The notes below the pieces were generated by a model that saw nothing but the letters and a program-made list of their open reading frames with translations, was not told where the DNA came from and did not search any database. A stretch of 64,000 bases of DNA from Plutella xylostella (taxonomy: Eukaryota; Arthropoda; Insecta; Lepidoptera; Plutellidae): the NCBI RefSeq assembly GCF_932276165.1, contig NC_064007.1, positions 6,830,001-6,894,000 of the forward strand. Direction: 5' to 3'. A program made the translations under genes and the position numbers. Positions 53,041 to 64,000 of the stretch are shown piece by piece; position 1 is the stretch's first letter; every line of letters starts with the position of its first letter.

Positions 53041-53175
53041 GTTGACTCCGGGGGCCCACTAGTGTACAACGGGGTGGTGGTGGGGGTGACCTCGTGGGGC
53101 GCCGGCTGCGGGAACCCCTCGTACCCGGGGGTCTACGCACGGGTCGCCAGCTACACCACCTGGATCACCAGCACT
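53041..53175 (+). pseudogene. Isolated serine-protease exon fragment (SP-C)
   Basis: Plus strand, opposite to SP-A and SP-B. Starts at VDSGGPLVYNGVVVGV with no splice acceptor and without the preceding C-X-G, so its 5' end is a breakpoint inside the catalytic motif. Continues VTSWGAGCGNPSYPGVYARV with canonical Gly pocket residues, and ends AST/GTGAGT-like at a normal donor position (ITST/GTGAGT). No partner exons were found nearby. Confidence 0.7.
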
Positions 53176-53366
53176 GTGAGTGGCATTTCCTTCTGTCATC
53201 TTTAGTGAAAATTTCTCCATTCTCGGTTAGAGCATAACCAGGGAGTAGTGGTTAACTTTGGACACATCTGTCATGAATTTTATAGTTATGGATATGACGT
53301 TTAATTTATAAATCAATCCCTGTTGGTTAGATAACCGACAATGGAGAAAATTGGCACGTACGTCTA

Positions 53367-53704
53367 CAAGGTGGGCCGAAAGTCATCACCCTATTGGAAG
53401 TTACTCTCGTTTGTGCAAATGGCTGCCAATTTCAAATCTGTTTGATATTTGTGGCCAAGACAAATGCAGAATACAAGTTCAGAAGCCATGGTGTGTGATA
53501 TAGGTACTGCCCAAGAACGCGGAATAATTGTGTATAAGCACGCAAGCGATGCGGGTTCGAATCCCGGCGCTGACATGTACCATTGAGTTTTCGGGTCGCC
53601 TGTTTTTCGTTTTATCTGTCATTATTCCCTGCAATATCGCCCATGTATGTGAAGAAAAAAATTAGAGCCAAACAACATTGGATGACTTCTTTTAGTCCAC
53701 CTTG
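53367..53704. mobile_element. 338-bp MITE candidate, TA duplication
   Basis: Ends CAAGGTGG and CCACCTTG with imperfect inward match (GTCATC); TA on both sides. Holds a SINE-like fragment (53520-53590: GCGGGTTCGAATCCCGGCGC). Confidence 0.5.
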
Positions 53705-54309
53705 TAGTAAAGTCTTTTTTTTATCTCTGATACAAAACTGAACGATTCATCAACAGTCGACTCTCCCGCTGATAGAATTATACGACACTTAAGCAAAACT
53801 TTTTTCGTTTTTGAAAATTGCAAAACCCGTAACTACCTACGAGTGGCCCAGATGATATAAGAAAACCTTAACTTTTTTAGTTTTCCTAAACCCGTAATTA
53901 AATTCTTAGGCAATGTATTATAAACATAGTACTTACCTAAATATTTAATATTAATAATTCCGTATAACTACTATGCATGCACTACAGACTGACCACTAGA
54001 AATCGTATGGCGTAGTTAGTATGCGAGAATCAATCTTCTACAGTGCTACTGCTAAGTTTCAAGACGAAAAAAGTACTTAAGTACTTAATTTTAAACAAAA
54101 ACTAGACACAGGAGCGCTTTTTGCGAAGGCAAAACGAAGTAGGTACGAAGAAATCAAATGAACATTTGTATACTTATGCAGTACAGCCCCCCTACTCTTG
54201 AAAGGCAATGTATTGCGTCTGTCTTGCGTACTCAACATTAAAAAAATCATAACTACCTACTCTTCAAAATCGTTTTTACAAAAAGTAAAATACATAATTG
54301 TTCATTAAG
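53705..54309. other. AT-rich spacer
   Basis: No gene, RNA gene or clear repeat recognised. Confidence 0.4.
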
Positions 54310-54600
54310 AAGAGAGCGGTGGTTGCTTAGTCGGGTAAGCGCCGCCCGCTTCTCACGCAAGAGATGCGGGTTCGAATCCCGGCGCTGACATGTAGGACCA
54401 ATGAGTTCTTTTAACTTAAGTACAATGTATATCATCGCTCTTACGGTGAAGGAATACATCGTGAGGAAACCTGCATATCTAGATTTAATATGGGAACCCA
54501 CCAACCACCACCGCTCAGCGTGGTGGGAAATAGGTGGGATATGCACAAAGGTTCCACTCGAGAGAGCCAGGTGCAGGTACCCTTAACTCCCACAAGAGAA
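54310..54600 (+). mobile_element. tRNA-derived SINE
   Basis: A-box-like GGTTGCTTAGTCGGG and B box GGTTCGAATCCC spaced as in a tRNA gene, followed by a SINE body (GTGAGGAAACCTGCATATCT) and an AATAGAAT-rich tail. It lacks a foldable 3' acceptor half, so it is not a tRNA gene. Confidence 0.7.
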
Positions 54601-54678
54601 TAGAATAGAATATAATAGAATTCATCAAGATAAGGCATTTTTTTATAACCTAGCAGTAAGAACTAAATACCTACCCAG

Positions 54679-55556
54679 CAGGGCCGGATTTAGGGGAGGG
54701 CAACCGGGGCAACTGCCCCGGGGCCTCCAAAAAAATGGGCCCCCACAATAGAAACTTCGAAAAAAAATTGGACTATGTTTTTTTTTTTCGAAGTCTCTAT
54801 TGTGGGGGCCCCTCTTTTGTGGAGGCCTGGAACTAGTAAACACTAGACAAAAAACGCTGTTGTCGCTATTAGAAATCTAATTTCGCTGTTTTACATTGCC
54901 AGTATGAGGTTTCTTTCTTTTTATGGTAGCCTTCAAAAGCATCAACAAGATGGATGCTGAAAATCCGCACTGTGTAGCAGAGGCATTAGTGAAAGTTTAT
55001 CAGGATTAATTAGAACCCAATCTTGGTAATGAGTTGGTTCAATTTGTATATTTGATCGACTCATACAAAAAGGACTATGGAAAAGACCAATCTCCGGAAC
55101 CAACTACTACTACTACTTTACTACAAAATTCTAGAAGATCAAAATTTCAGAGTTACATTCGAAGACTTTGAAATTGCAATGAGAATGTATTTAGTTTTGA
55201 TGATATCAAATTGCACAGGAGATCGCTTATTTTCAAAAATGAAAATTATAAAAAATAGGCTTCGAACCACGATAGGACTTCTATCAAAGATTTCTCTGAT
55301 GAGTATTGAAAGTACCTATTCTACTCCGGGAACTGGATTACCAAAGCTCTGAAGATTCCGTTCATTAACCCTAAAATTTGATTTCAGATAATATCTCGTT
55401 TCCGATTATATTCTATATGTTTGTTAAACTATAAAATCATCTACACACAAAAAAAACTTTAACTGATTAACTGAAAATTATGTGGGGCCAGGAGGCCTCC
55501 ACTTCTTTGCTGCCCCGGGGCCTCTCGACCTCTGAATCCGGCCCTGCTGCCCAGAT
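54679..55556 (+). mobile_element. hAT transposon remnant, 878 bp
   Basis: Ends CAGGGCCGGATT and AATCCGGCCCTG, with an 8-bp duplication differing at one base (CTACCCAG / CTGCCCAG). Both are diagnostic of hAT. The internal part keeps the 3' end of the transposase. Confidence 0.85.
55077..55352 (+). pseudogene. hAT transposase C-terminal (dimerisation) fragment
   Basis: A 91-codon frame with FEIAMRMYLVLMISNCTGDR followed by LFSKMKIIKNRLR, the C-terminal hAT dimerisation region. The catalytic part is deleted. Confidence 0.75.
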
Positions 55557-55639
55557 TGTAGAATTTATTTTAGATTTTGGCCGAAAATCCAGATTTGGCC
55601 TTTTTTCAAGTTAAATTCAAAATTGTAGGCAATATAATA

Positions 55640-55850
55640 TTTATTTATTTATGATTTTATTGCACAATTTACAAAAGTAGATGAACAATGAGGTGGACTT
55701 TATGCTAAGAGCATTATCTACCAGTCAACCTGCACGAGGTTCAGGAGCAAAAAGTAGGAAAGTGCAAAAAAATAAAAAAAACACAATCAATCAAAAAATC
55801 TCACAAAAAAAAAACCTACACAAAATCTACCATAATTATTATACCTACAT
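55640..55850 (-). repeat. LINE 3' end fragment
   Basis: On the minus strand: AGGTTGACTGGTAGATAATG, then ATAAAGTCC and an AATAAA-type tail near 55640, a 3'-terminal block shared by many lepidopteran LINE-derived sequences. No coding remains. Confidence 0.45.
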
Positions 55851-56095
55851 ATACATAAAAAATATATAAACCTATACCTAACATTCTATTAATATTATAA
55901 TAATACATTTATATATGTCGCAGGCATCTGGTTTAATCTCCTGTTTGATTGAACCGCTAGCCCGTTCATTGGATGACGCTACTCAGTTGTATGACTAGGC
56001 CGAACGTTGATTGCACAAGCGTCACAAAACGTCCAACTAGTTAGCGAACTTAAAATCCGTTAGGTGGTGAATAAAACAAATATGGCGTCTATTTT

Positions 56096-56116
56096 ATTTT
56101 ATTTTATTTTATTTAG
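56096..56116. repeat. (ATTTT)n microsatellite
   Basis: Four to five ATTTT units inside the long-TIR element, possibly the tail of an old minus-strand retroposon. Confidence 0.6.
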
Positions 56117-56730
56117 AAAACCAACAGCGTTTTACATTGTTTACGTAACATAACATATTACTTATGCATAAGGCTAATTATAGGTTTCCCTGGAATACAT
56201 TAAGATGTAAAGGTGCACATTTTACTTAAAAAGTACTTAAAATCTACTGATCAAAGAGCAATATTAAAAAGCAAGCAATAACTTATTTTGTAGGTAGGAA
56301 ATTATAAATATATATAAAAAATAGATATGAATGTAAATATATGATAGGAACTTAACTAAAAATAACGAATATGTTACATATATAAATACTATATACACAC
56401 ATATATATACATATACTAAGAATTTATACAAAATTATATCATATCAAAAAAAGCATAACATATTAAAAATACATACATTAAGAGACTGATTGATAAAATA
56501 AACTGTAAAAGCATGAAGTCAGCGGAAAAACCATGAAAAATAATATCTAAGGTGAACTATACATTTGTATATACAATAATATATAAGTGACTACTTTAAA
56601 AAACAAATTAAAAGACAATAACGCCATGACTGCAGCAAACAAACCAAATACTGTAACTTTAGTAACATAACAAAACGCTAAGACATGCACGTGAGATTGG
56701 TGATGTGATGTTTGAATACTGCTTTGCTAT

Positions 56731-58070
56731 TAGGGTTTCGTTCCCGTGTTCCCGGGAATTCCCGTTCCCGGGAATTCCCGGGAAATATGTCATTCCCGAA
56801 ACCGGGAAAAAAAATATATTTCCCGGGAATTCCCGGGTATTATTTTTCATCGATTCTATGCAATATTTTCATCTTTATTTGTCTGTTTCTCCTACCTAAA
56901 ACCAAAAAAAATATCGGCTTTTACATATGTGACCAAAGAGTATGTAAAAGCTAACGGTAGTGTGACGCCTGTCATATTTTTTACCCGACTGCCGAAGGAG
57001 GAGGGTAATGTTTTTCGATTGTATGTATGTTTGTCTGTTTCTTTGTTCCCTCCTGTAGCCTAAACGGCTTGATACATTTTGATGTATGAGGTATCGTTAG
57101 AAGCGTATTGATGGCGCGATGACGTTACATTAAAATGTACATAGCGCCCTCTAGAGGACATAGCGTGATGATCGAAAAAATAATATTTTTGCAACTATGC
57201 CGTGTGGGGTATCAAATGAATGGGCTTGATTTGCACATTACAAAAATATGCATATTGTAGGTATTTAAATAACAACACCAAAATTATTGAAATAAAAAAT
57301 GTTCATGAACTAAAACCCGACTACTGACGTAAAATTTCATAAAATAAAAACAACTAAAAAGTTACAAATAAAAAAATATAATTATAAACAAACAAAAACC
57401 CGACTGCACGCTAAAAAGGTGAAAACAAGTCCCAATGTCCTCTCCGGGGACCAACTTGACCGCCACACAAGGCCGTTTTCTAAGTAACATTCAGCTAAAT
57501 GGTGAAACCTCTGGTGGTCCCCGCCCACGATACTTTCCATTAACATTGGGACTTGTTTTCACCTTTTTAGCGTGCAGTCGGGTTTTTGTTTGTTTATAAT
57601 TATATTTTTTTTATGTCCCGGTTTTTTGTCCGCGTTTATTTTTATAAAATTACTAACGCAGAGAAAAAACTAAAATAAGAAGTAGGTTGAGCGATAAATC
57701 GCTGAATGAAGTAATTTTTCTAAAACATTGCCTCAAGTGTAATTAATTTTGAATAATATTATTTTCAAACTGTTAATCATAATACCTATGGTTTAATTTA
57801 CAATTAAGAAAAACAAATGATTTTGCATGTAAAACAAATCATTATAATTTTGGTTGTTAATTTATCTGACTGTTGCTTTTTTCTACCTATACGAGTAATA
57901 AAAGTAAGAGTTATAAAAGTATATTTGATTTAATTGTTAGTGTTTTAATACCCGAAAATAGCAAAAACTAGCATTTAAAATAAATTCCCGTTTCCCGGGA
58001 ATTCCCGGGAAATCTAGAAAAAATTCCCGTTTCCCGGGAACAGAAAAAGGTCGGGAAAAACGAAACCCTA
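56731..58070. mobile_element. hAT-like non-autonomous element, CCCGGGAATTCCCG ends
   Basis: TIR TAGGGTTTCG and CGAAACCCTA, with a perfect 8-bp duplication TTTGCTAT (56723-56730 and 58071-58078). Palindromic TTCCCGGGAATTCCCGGGAA units cluster in both ends (56741-56840, 57986-58040). No transposase frame. Confidence 0.9.
57379..57602. mobile_element. Foldback MITE, about 60-bp arms
   Basis: ATTATAAACAAACAAAAACC ... CAAGTCCCAATG and its inverse around a 100-bp centre (57440-57540). Nested in the hAT-like element. Confidence 0.75.
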
Positions 58071-58532
58071 TTTGCTATGTATAAATAGGTCTAACAGCGA
58101 ACAGCTGACACAAAAAGCACTTGTATTGTTATTTTTTGCAAATAAATTAGCTTTAAAGTGCGTTATTTATGTTAAAATAGTGTGACAACATGGATCTACC
58201 TATTATTACACCGCCGGCGGATAGTTTCAAAGAAAAAAATGTGCTGAAACTGGATTATTATGAACAACAATATTAATTTGTGAGATGAGAGCTTTGTAAC
58301 ATAGTCTTTTTGTTGACTCTTGTCTGGTCATGTTCATCCTAACCAGACATTACAAAGTTGCTATACTACATCCCATTTAACGACTTCGCTGAATAACGTT
58401 CAGTCAAGACGTTGGACGTTACAGTCAACCACTTGACGAGTTGTTCTTTAGTCATACAACTGAGTAGCGTCATCCAATGAACGGGCTAGCGGTTCAATCA
58501 AACAGGAGATTAAACCAGATACCTGCGACATA

Positions 58533-61195
58533 GGGCAAAACACCCAGTAACTGACCACCTTAAGGGAGTTGTTCCAGTAATTTATCTGTAGCGGGCTCAA
58601 TTCTTATCGCTTATTAAATCCGATTTTTGTTTTAGAAACTAGAATAACAGAGCTACATTCCTGATTAAATAGCAAACATGTAGAAGTTACTAATTTTTTT
58701 ATATATTTTTGCAAACAAAAAGTAGTGATTTTCCCAGTAACTGACCACTAAAATCTAGTAACTGACCACACTCGATGCCAGTAACTGACCACCAATTTAA
58801 AATGGTTTAAAAATGCAATTATGATTAAATCTTATTATTATTTATTTATTTGATTACTTCATGTAATAGTACCGATCCTCTGGTCTCTTTTAATGTGTGA
58901 TACATCACTTTTGCTCAAGGTTTCTTAACTGAAAAGTGCATTCAATTAATTAATCAGATTAATGCATAATTTAAATGATATCTTATCCTAATAATCAACC
59001 ATTTATTTATTAAAAACACAAGTTTATGCATTTTGGTTAAAAACTAAAAACAAATGAATAAACACACATGCAGATAGTGAACACGCATTTTAAATTTACA
59101 GCTTTCAGGGAGATTAAGTGGCCCCAACCCCAATGTAGTACCTTCAGATAAGTCACAGAAAGGGCGATTTTGTTTGTCCGGGACAAGCCAGGATCAGTGG
59201 GACAGGCCCATGAAGCATTCATGGTGCCAGAAACGAGCATTTTCTTAAATATAAAGTAGCGAATCCAAGCGCTAAAGCCGGTCTTTTCCATATTCGGTAT
59301 CAACTGATGAGGAGGAGGAATCGTGGCGGATTGTATTGTCGGCCTGGGAAAACATAAATTCCCCGCCGGAAAAGTAGGTCCTTTCAAGGATGTAGGACCA
59401 CAGACAAATGGTTTTCATTATTGCTGAAACCCCACCCAGAGACTTTCAGTGCGGCTAAAAGAGTCATTGAGGCTAGCCATTGTAATTATGACCGAATCAG
59501 ATATTGGGGGTTAGTTTTTCAGGATACAAAGATGGATGCCTTGACGAACGGGATTTCAATGACTTTGTTGAGGATTCAACTGGAATATTTAGGATGCTGT
59601 TGAAACGTGCTATCGTAGGTAAGTAAGTAAGTAAGTATTTGGCCAAAGACATGAGTAGTCATTTCTGCAAGGGGGACAGGGAATCTTTGCCTCGTTGAAG
59701 AGGCGTCACTGAAGCAGAACATCGCTGTACTTTCTGCATTTTCCGCTGCTGGACTAATGTGTCTGCCAATGATTGTATAGCGTTGCCAGTGGATTCCGGA
59801 TAGTTGTGGTATCGGTTCCAAATGGCTGGGGTGTTGGTCGTGGTAACAATTTATAGAAGAATGCCCCATTTCTTGTGTGCCAATTTTACCGTTCTGTTTG
59901 AAATCCGCTGGCCGTTAATAATGCCATTGAAGGGCGTGTTGGTGCACCAGCTGAGGGTGCTAGCATTGTAGTGTTGCTTTCTTTTTCCTATTTTGCTGAA
60001 GTGGCTTTGCCTGTCTTTGGAAAAATGTGGAGGCGCGTTTCGTCGGTAACGTATATTCGGGTTGGGTCATTAATAGCGTCATTGAGGTCTTGTTCGCCAA
60101 GTGCTTTTGTGCTCGGGGAACCAATTTCATCTGGTTCACAAGCGCTGGCATTGGTTAGGTACGCCTTCAGCTGTTCTGAAGATAGCATTTGAGTATCTTT
60201 TCATAGAGTGAGATGGTGAAAGCCATTTGTCTCCTGGTCTTGCATTCTTGAAGGGACTGCTCCAAGGATTATCTTTAAGGAAAAATGGTGACATCTGTCT
60301 TTATCCTGGAGAATCCACATTATCCTAGGCTGATAGTATGCTCCACTAGCGTTTTTATCTTCCACATCAGCTAAAACTGAATCTGGAACAAACTTGGACT
60401 TTGTGTTTGAATTCTCTATATTTTAAAAGGTGCTTGCATGTCACCCTGAATTATTTTGGAATGTCTTGTTGATCCTAGTTTGTCTCAGACAAGTGGAATT
60501 GCCTTTTCTATACTTTTTTTGCTATCTTGGCGCTTCTTCATCTCGCTGAAAGCTGTAAAAATATATCATATATAATAATACCAGTAACTGACCACCAATT
60601 TACCCAATAACTGACCACCTATGTCAGTAAATGGAAGGAGTGAAGATAGAATGCTCAGATTATGACACAAGAAAATGGCACATATGAGCTTTAATATTAC
60701 GTTCTTATTTTGCCTAAATTCAGCTTCAACCAAAAATCCCAATAACTGACATAGGTGGTCAGTTATTGGAAAATCGCTGTTTTGTCGTCCAGTAACTGTC
60801 CACCCCATTAAAAACAATCAAACGGGAAATAACAAGCTGAATCTTATCAAAAACGTAATCTTTATAATTAAATCTATATGGTATAATTTTTTCTTTCAAT
60901 GATTTAAATTTTTTTCATGGTAAATTTTTCGATCAAAAAGTTCACTTACCTTAACAAATACGTTAGTCACAACTGCAATTTACTCGGTTCGCGCGCCAAC
61001 TGAACTTTTTCGATCGCTCACTATCCATCTGTTGGCGGCTGGCAAAATCTTTTGTATCAGTAATGCTCTCAATAAACCACAAAATAAACTGGATGTTCAC
61101 TAGATGGCCCTGCTTGGCTATATTTCTTATTTATTGGAGTTGAAGAGGAAGGTGGTCAGTTACTGGCACATGGTCAGTTACTGGGTGTTTTTCCC
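58533..61195. mobile_element. pogo-like transposon, complete 2.66-kb copy
   Basis: Starts GGGCAAAACACCC, ends GGGTGTTTTTCCC, TA duplication (58531-58532 and 61196-61197). It sits exactly at the right terminus of the long-TIR element. Ten copies of GTAACTGACCAC-type motif in both orientations lie in the two ends (58543-58790 and 60582-61185). Minus-strand transposase is broken into short frames. Confidence 0.85.
59988..60188 (-). pseudogene. pogo-like transposase fragment (copy 2)
   Basis: 66-codon piece with DPTRIYVTDETRLHIFPKTG, the best-preserved form of the catalytic-Asp segment in this family. Neighbouring minus-strand pieces (59869-59576; 59387-59037) recur in copy 3, showing they are remnants of one coding region. 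Confidence 0.5.
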
Positions 61196-61197
61196 TA

Positions 61198-61484
61198 TAT
61201 ACTTATACTACTTATACATACATTTATATATTAAACACTAAAACAGAGGTACATGAAAAGGCTGATTGTTTCTAGGTTCTCCAAATAGGCATTACCTAGC
61301 TGATCTATTAGTATTTTTACTTTTTGGAAAAACGCCTCTGAAGAGAAGTTATGATTTTTTAAATGTTGGGAACGCAAGACAGTACCTATTGTACAGTTTG
61401 TATGCGAAAATCATTGTGCAGCGATTATAGGATTTTCCAACCTCCGTTTACGTCAACTATAAAAAGTAAAAATAAATTAGTGTA
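61198..61484. other. Short unique spacer between pogo copies
   Basis: AT-rich host sequence (right flank of the long-TIR element). Nothing recognised. Confidence 0.4.
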
Positions 61485-64000
61485 GGGCAAAACACCCAGT
61501 AACTGACCACCTTAAGGGAGTTGTTCCAGTAATTTATCTGTAGCGGGCTCAATTCTTATCGCTTATTAAATCCGATTTTTGTTTTGGAAACTAGAATAAC
61601 AGAGCTACATCCCTGAGTAAATAGCAAACATGTAGAAGTTACTAATTTTTTTATATATTTTTGCAAACAAAAAGTAGTGATTTTCCCAGTAACTGACCAC
61701 TAAAATCTAGTAACTGACCACACTCGATGCCAGTAACTGACCACCAATTTAAAATGGTTCAAAAATGGAATTATGATTAAATCTTATTATTATTTATTTA
61801 TTTGATTACTTCATGTAATAGTACCGATCCTCTGGTCTCTTTTAATGTGTGACACATCACTTTTGCTCAAGGTTTCTTAACTGAAAAGTGCATTAAATTA
61901 ATTAATCAGATTAATGCATAATTTAAATGATATCCTATCCTAATAATCAACCATTTATTTATTAAAAACACAAGTTCATGCATTTTTGTTAAATACTAAA
62001 AACAAAGGAATAAACACACATGCACATAGTGAACACGCATTTTAAATTTACAGCTTTCAGGAAGATTAAGTGGCCCCAATGTAGTACCTTCAGATAAGTC
62101 ACAGAAAGGGCGATTTTTTTTGTCCGGAACAAGCCAGGATCAGTGGGACAGGCCCATGAAGCATTCATGGTGCCAGAAACGAGCATTTTCTTAAATATAA
62201 AGTAGCGAATCCAAGCGCTAAAGCCGGTCTTTTCCATATTCGGTATCAGCTGATGAGGAGGAGGAATCGTGGCGGATTGTATTGTCGGCCTGGGAAAACA
62301 TAAATTCCCCGCCGGAAAAGTAGGCCCTTTCCCCGCCGGTCCTTTCAAAGATGTAGGACCAGACACAGATGGTTTTCATTATTGCTGAAACCCCACCCAG
62401 AGACTTTCAGTGCGGCTAAAAGAGTCATTGAGGCTAGCCATTGTAATTATGACCGAATCAGATATTGGGGGTTAGTTTTTCAGGATACAAAGATGGATGC
62501 CTTGACGAACGGGATTTCAATGACTTTGTTGAGGATTCAACTGGAATATTTAGGATGCTGTTGAAACGTGCTTTCGTAGGTAAGTATTTGGCCAAAGACA
62601 GGAGTAGTCATTTCTGCCAGGGGGACAGGGAATCTTTGCCTCGTTGAAGAGGCGTCACTGAAGCAGAACATCGCTGTACTTTCTGCATTTTCCGCTGCTG
62701 GACTAATGTGTCTGCCAATGATAGTATAGCGTTGCCAGTGGATTCCGGATAGTTGTGGTATCGGTTCCAAATGGCTGGGGTGTTGGTCGTGGTAACAACT
62801 TATAGAAGAATGCCCCATTTCTTGTGTGCCAATTTTACCGTTCTGTTTGAAATCCGCTGGCCGTTCATAATGCCATTGAAGAGCGTGTTGGTGCACCGGC
62901 TGAGGGTGCTAGCATTGTAGTGATGCTTTATTTTTCCTATTTTGCTGAAGTGGCTTTGCCTGTCTTTGGAAAAAAGCGGAAGCGCGTTTCGTCGGTAACG
63001 TATATTCGGGTTGGGTCATTAATAGCGTCATTGAGGTCTTGTTCGCCAAGTTCTTTTGTGCTCGGGGAACCAATTTCATCTGGTTCACAAGCGCTGGCAT
63101 TGGTTAGGTACGCCTTCAGCTGTTCTGAAGAAAGCATTTGAGTATCTTTTCATAGAGTGAGATGGTGAAAGCCATTTGTCTCCTGGTCTTGCATTCTTGA
63201 AGGGACTGCTCCAAGGATTATCTTTAAGGAAAAATGGTGACATCTGTCTTTATTCTGGAGAATCCACATTATCCTTGGCTGATAGTATGCTCCACCAGCG
63301 TTTTTATCTTCCTCATCAGCTAAAACGAATCTGGAACAAACTTGGACTTTGTGTTTGAATTCTCTATATTTTAAAAGGTGCTTGCATGTCACCCTGAATT
63401 ATTTTTGATTGTCTTGTTGATCCTAGTTTGTCTCAGACAAGTGGAATTGCCTTTTCTATACTTTTTTTGCTATCTTGGCGCTTCTTCATCTCGCTGAAAG
63501 CTGTAAAAATATATCATATATAATAATACCAGTAACTGACCACCAATTTACCCAATAACTGACCACCTATGTCAGTAAATGGAAGGAGTGAAGATAGAAT
63601 GCTCATATTTTGACACAAGAAAATGGCACATATGAGCTTTAATATTACGTTCTTATTTTGCCTAAATTCAGCTTCAACCAAAAATCCCAATAACCGACAT
63701 AGGTGGTCTGTTATTGGAAAATCGCTGTTTTGTCGTCCAGTAACTGTCCACCCCATTAAAAACAATCAAACGGGAAATAACGAGCTGAATCTTATCAAAA
63801 ACGTAATCTTTATAATTAAATCTATATGGTATAATTTTTTTTCTTTCAATGATTTCAATTTTTTTCATGGTAAATTTTACGATCAAAAAATTCACTTACC
63901 TTAACAAATACGTTAGTCACAACTGCAATTTACTCGGTTAGCGCGCCAACTGAACTTTTTTGATCGCTCACTATCCATCTGTTGGCGGCTGACAAAATCT
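61485..64000. mobile_element. pogo-like transposon, cut by the window end
   Basis: Starts GGGCAAAACACCC after TA (61483-61484) and is closely similar to the copy at 58533 throughout. About 150 bp of the right end lies outside the window. Confidence 0.85.
62937..63137 (-). pseudogene. pogo-like transposase fragment (copy 3)
   Basis: Same 66-codon segment as in copy 2 with a few substitutions (ETRFRFFPKTG). Broken frames on both sides. Confidence 0.5.

Larger units (their letters stand above)
55916..58530. mobile_element. Long-TIR DNA element, 2.6 kb
   Basis: Ends TGTCGCAGG(C/T)ATCTGG with about 85 bp of near-perfect inverted repeat (to GTTGTATGACTA). Flanks are AT repeats, compatible with a TATA duplication. 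Carries a hAT element inside. A short unassigned frame (MDLPIITPPADSFKEKN) starts at 58190. Superfamily not assigned. Confidence 0.75.

Noticed and set aside
54310..54395. Possible tRNA gene
   Set aside because: A and B boxes are present but the 3' half does not pair as an acceptor stem and a SINE body follows. The same applies to 2040-2124 on the minus strand.

Overview
The window looks like lepidopteran (moth or butterfly) nuclear DNA. Exons are split by GT-AG introns in AT-rich sequence, TACCTAC-rich stretches are common, tRNA-derived SINEs are present, and the transposon mix (pogo/Tc1-like, hAT, RTE-, CR1/Jockey-, R1- and I-type LINEs, Bel/Pao, Ty3/gypsy) is typical of that order. No species is claimed. 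Almost everything that is not a transposable element belongs to a small serine-protease family.

Region 1, 0.6-28.9 kb (minus strand). A seven-exon chymotrypsin-like protease gene (SP-A) can be assembled. Exons are 28740-28788, 4946-5082, 2846-2934, 2188-2479, 1349-1493, 1004-1155 and 637-762. They sum to 990 nt, all splice phases agree, and His88/Asp144/Ser246 are present. Intron 1 is 23.7 kb because one pogo-like element (5425-28654, TA duplication) became a trap for later insertions: an R1-type LINE fused to an RNA-virus-type helicase (6739-17317), itself holding a TIR transposon (13029-16120) with an RTE remnant; a second two-ORF LINE (17332-21657); and a Tc1-like element (22508-28153) with a young Bel/Pao retrotransposon inside it (22739-26787). 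A paralogue at 41.7 kb keeps the matching uninterrupted site.

Region 2, 29-42 kb. A second protease copy (SP-B, minus strand, 34273-41832) is a pseudogene. It has a stop in the signal exon, a probable stop in exon 2, a frameshift in exon 4, a lost donor in exon 5, a 4.2-kb transposon with 8-bp duplication (34560-38804) inside exon 5, and a LINE fragment at the edge of exon 4. An I-type LINE (30312-34248) occupies its 3' side.

Region 3, 42-53 kb. A decayed Ty3/gypsy gag with one LTR lies next to a large non-coding LTR-type element (direct repeats 44277-46855 and about 48649-52686). The right repeat is interrupted by a 359-bp MITE and a truncated Tc1-like transposon. A lone plus-strand protease exon (53041-53175) follows.

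Region 4, 53-64 kb. SINEs, two hAT-type elements (54679-55556; 56731-58070), a long-TIR element (55916-58530), and two more pogo-like copies (58533-61195 and 61485 to the window end).

The most unusual object is the LINE-helicase chimera. One open frame on the minus strand runs from LINE RT through RNase H and a zinc knuckle into a complete superfamily-1 helicase of the alpha-like RNA-virus type. It is followed by a poly(A) tract, then a short segment I read as the LINE's own 3' UTR, then what looks like a 3'-transduced host segment. The inserted copy is 5'-truncated and carries a twin-priming-type inversion.
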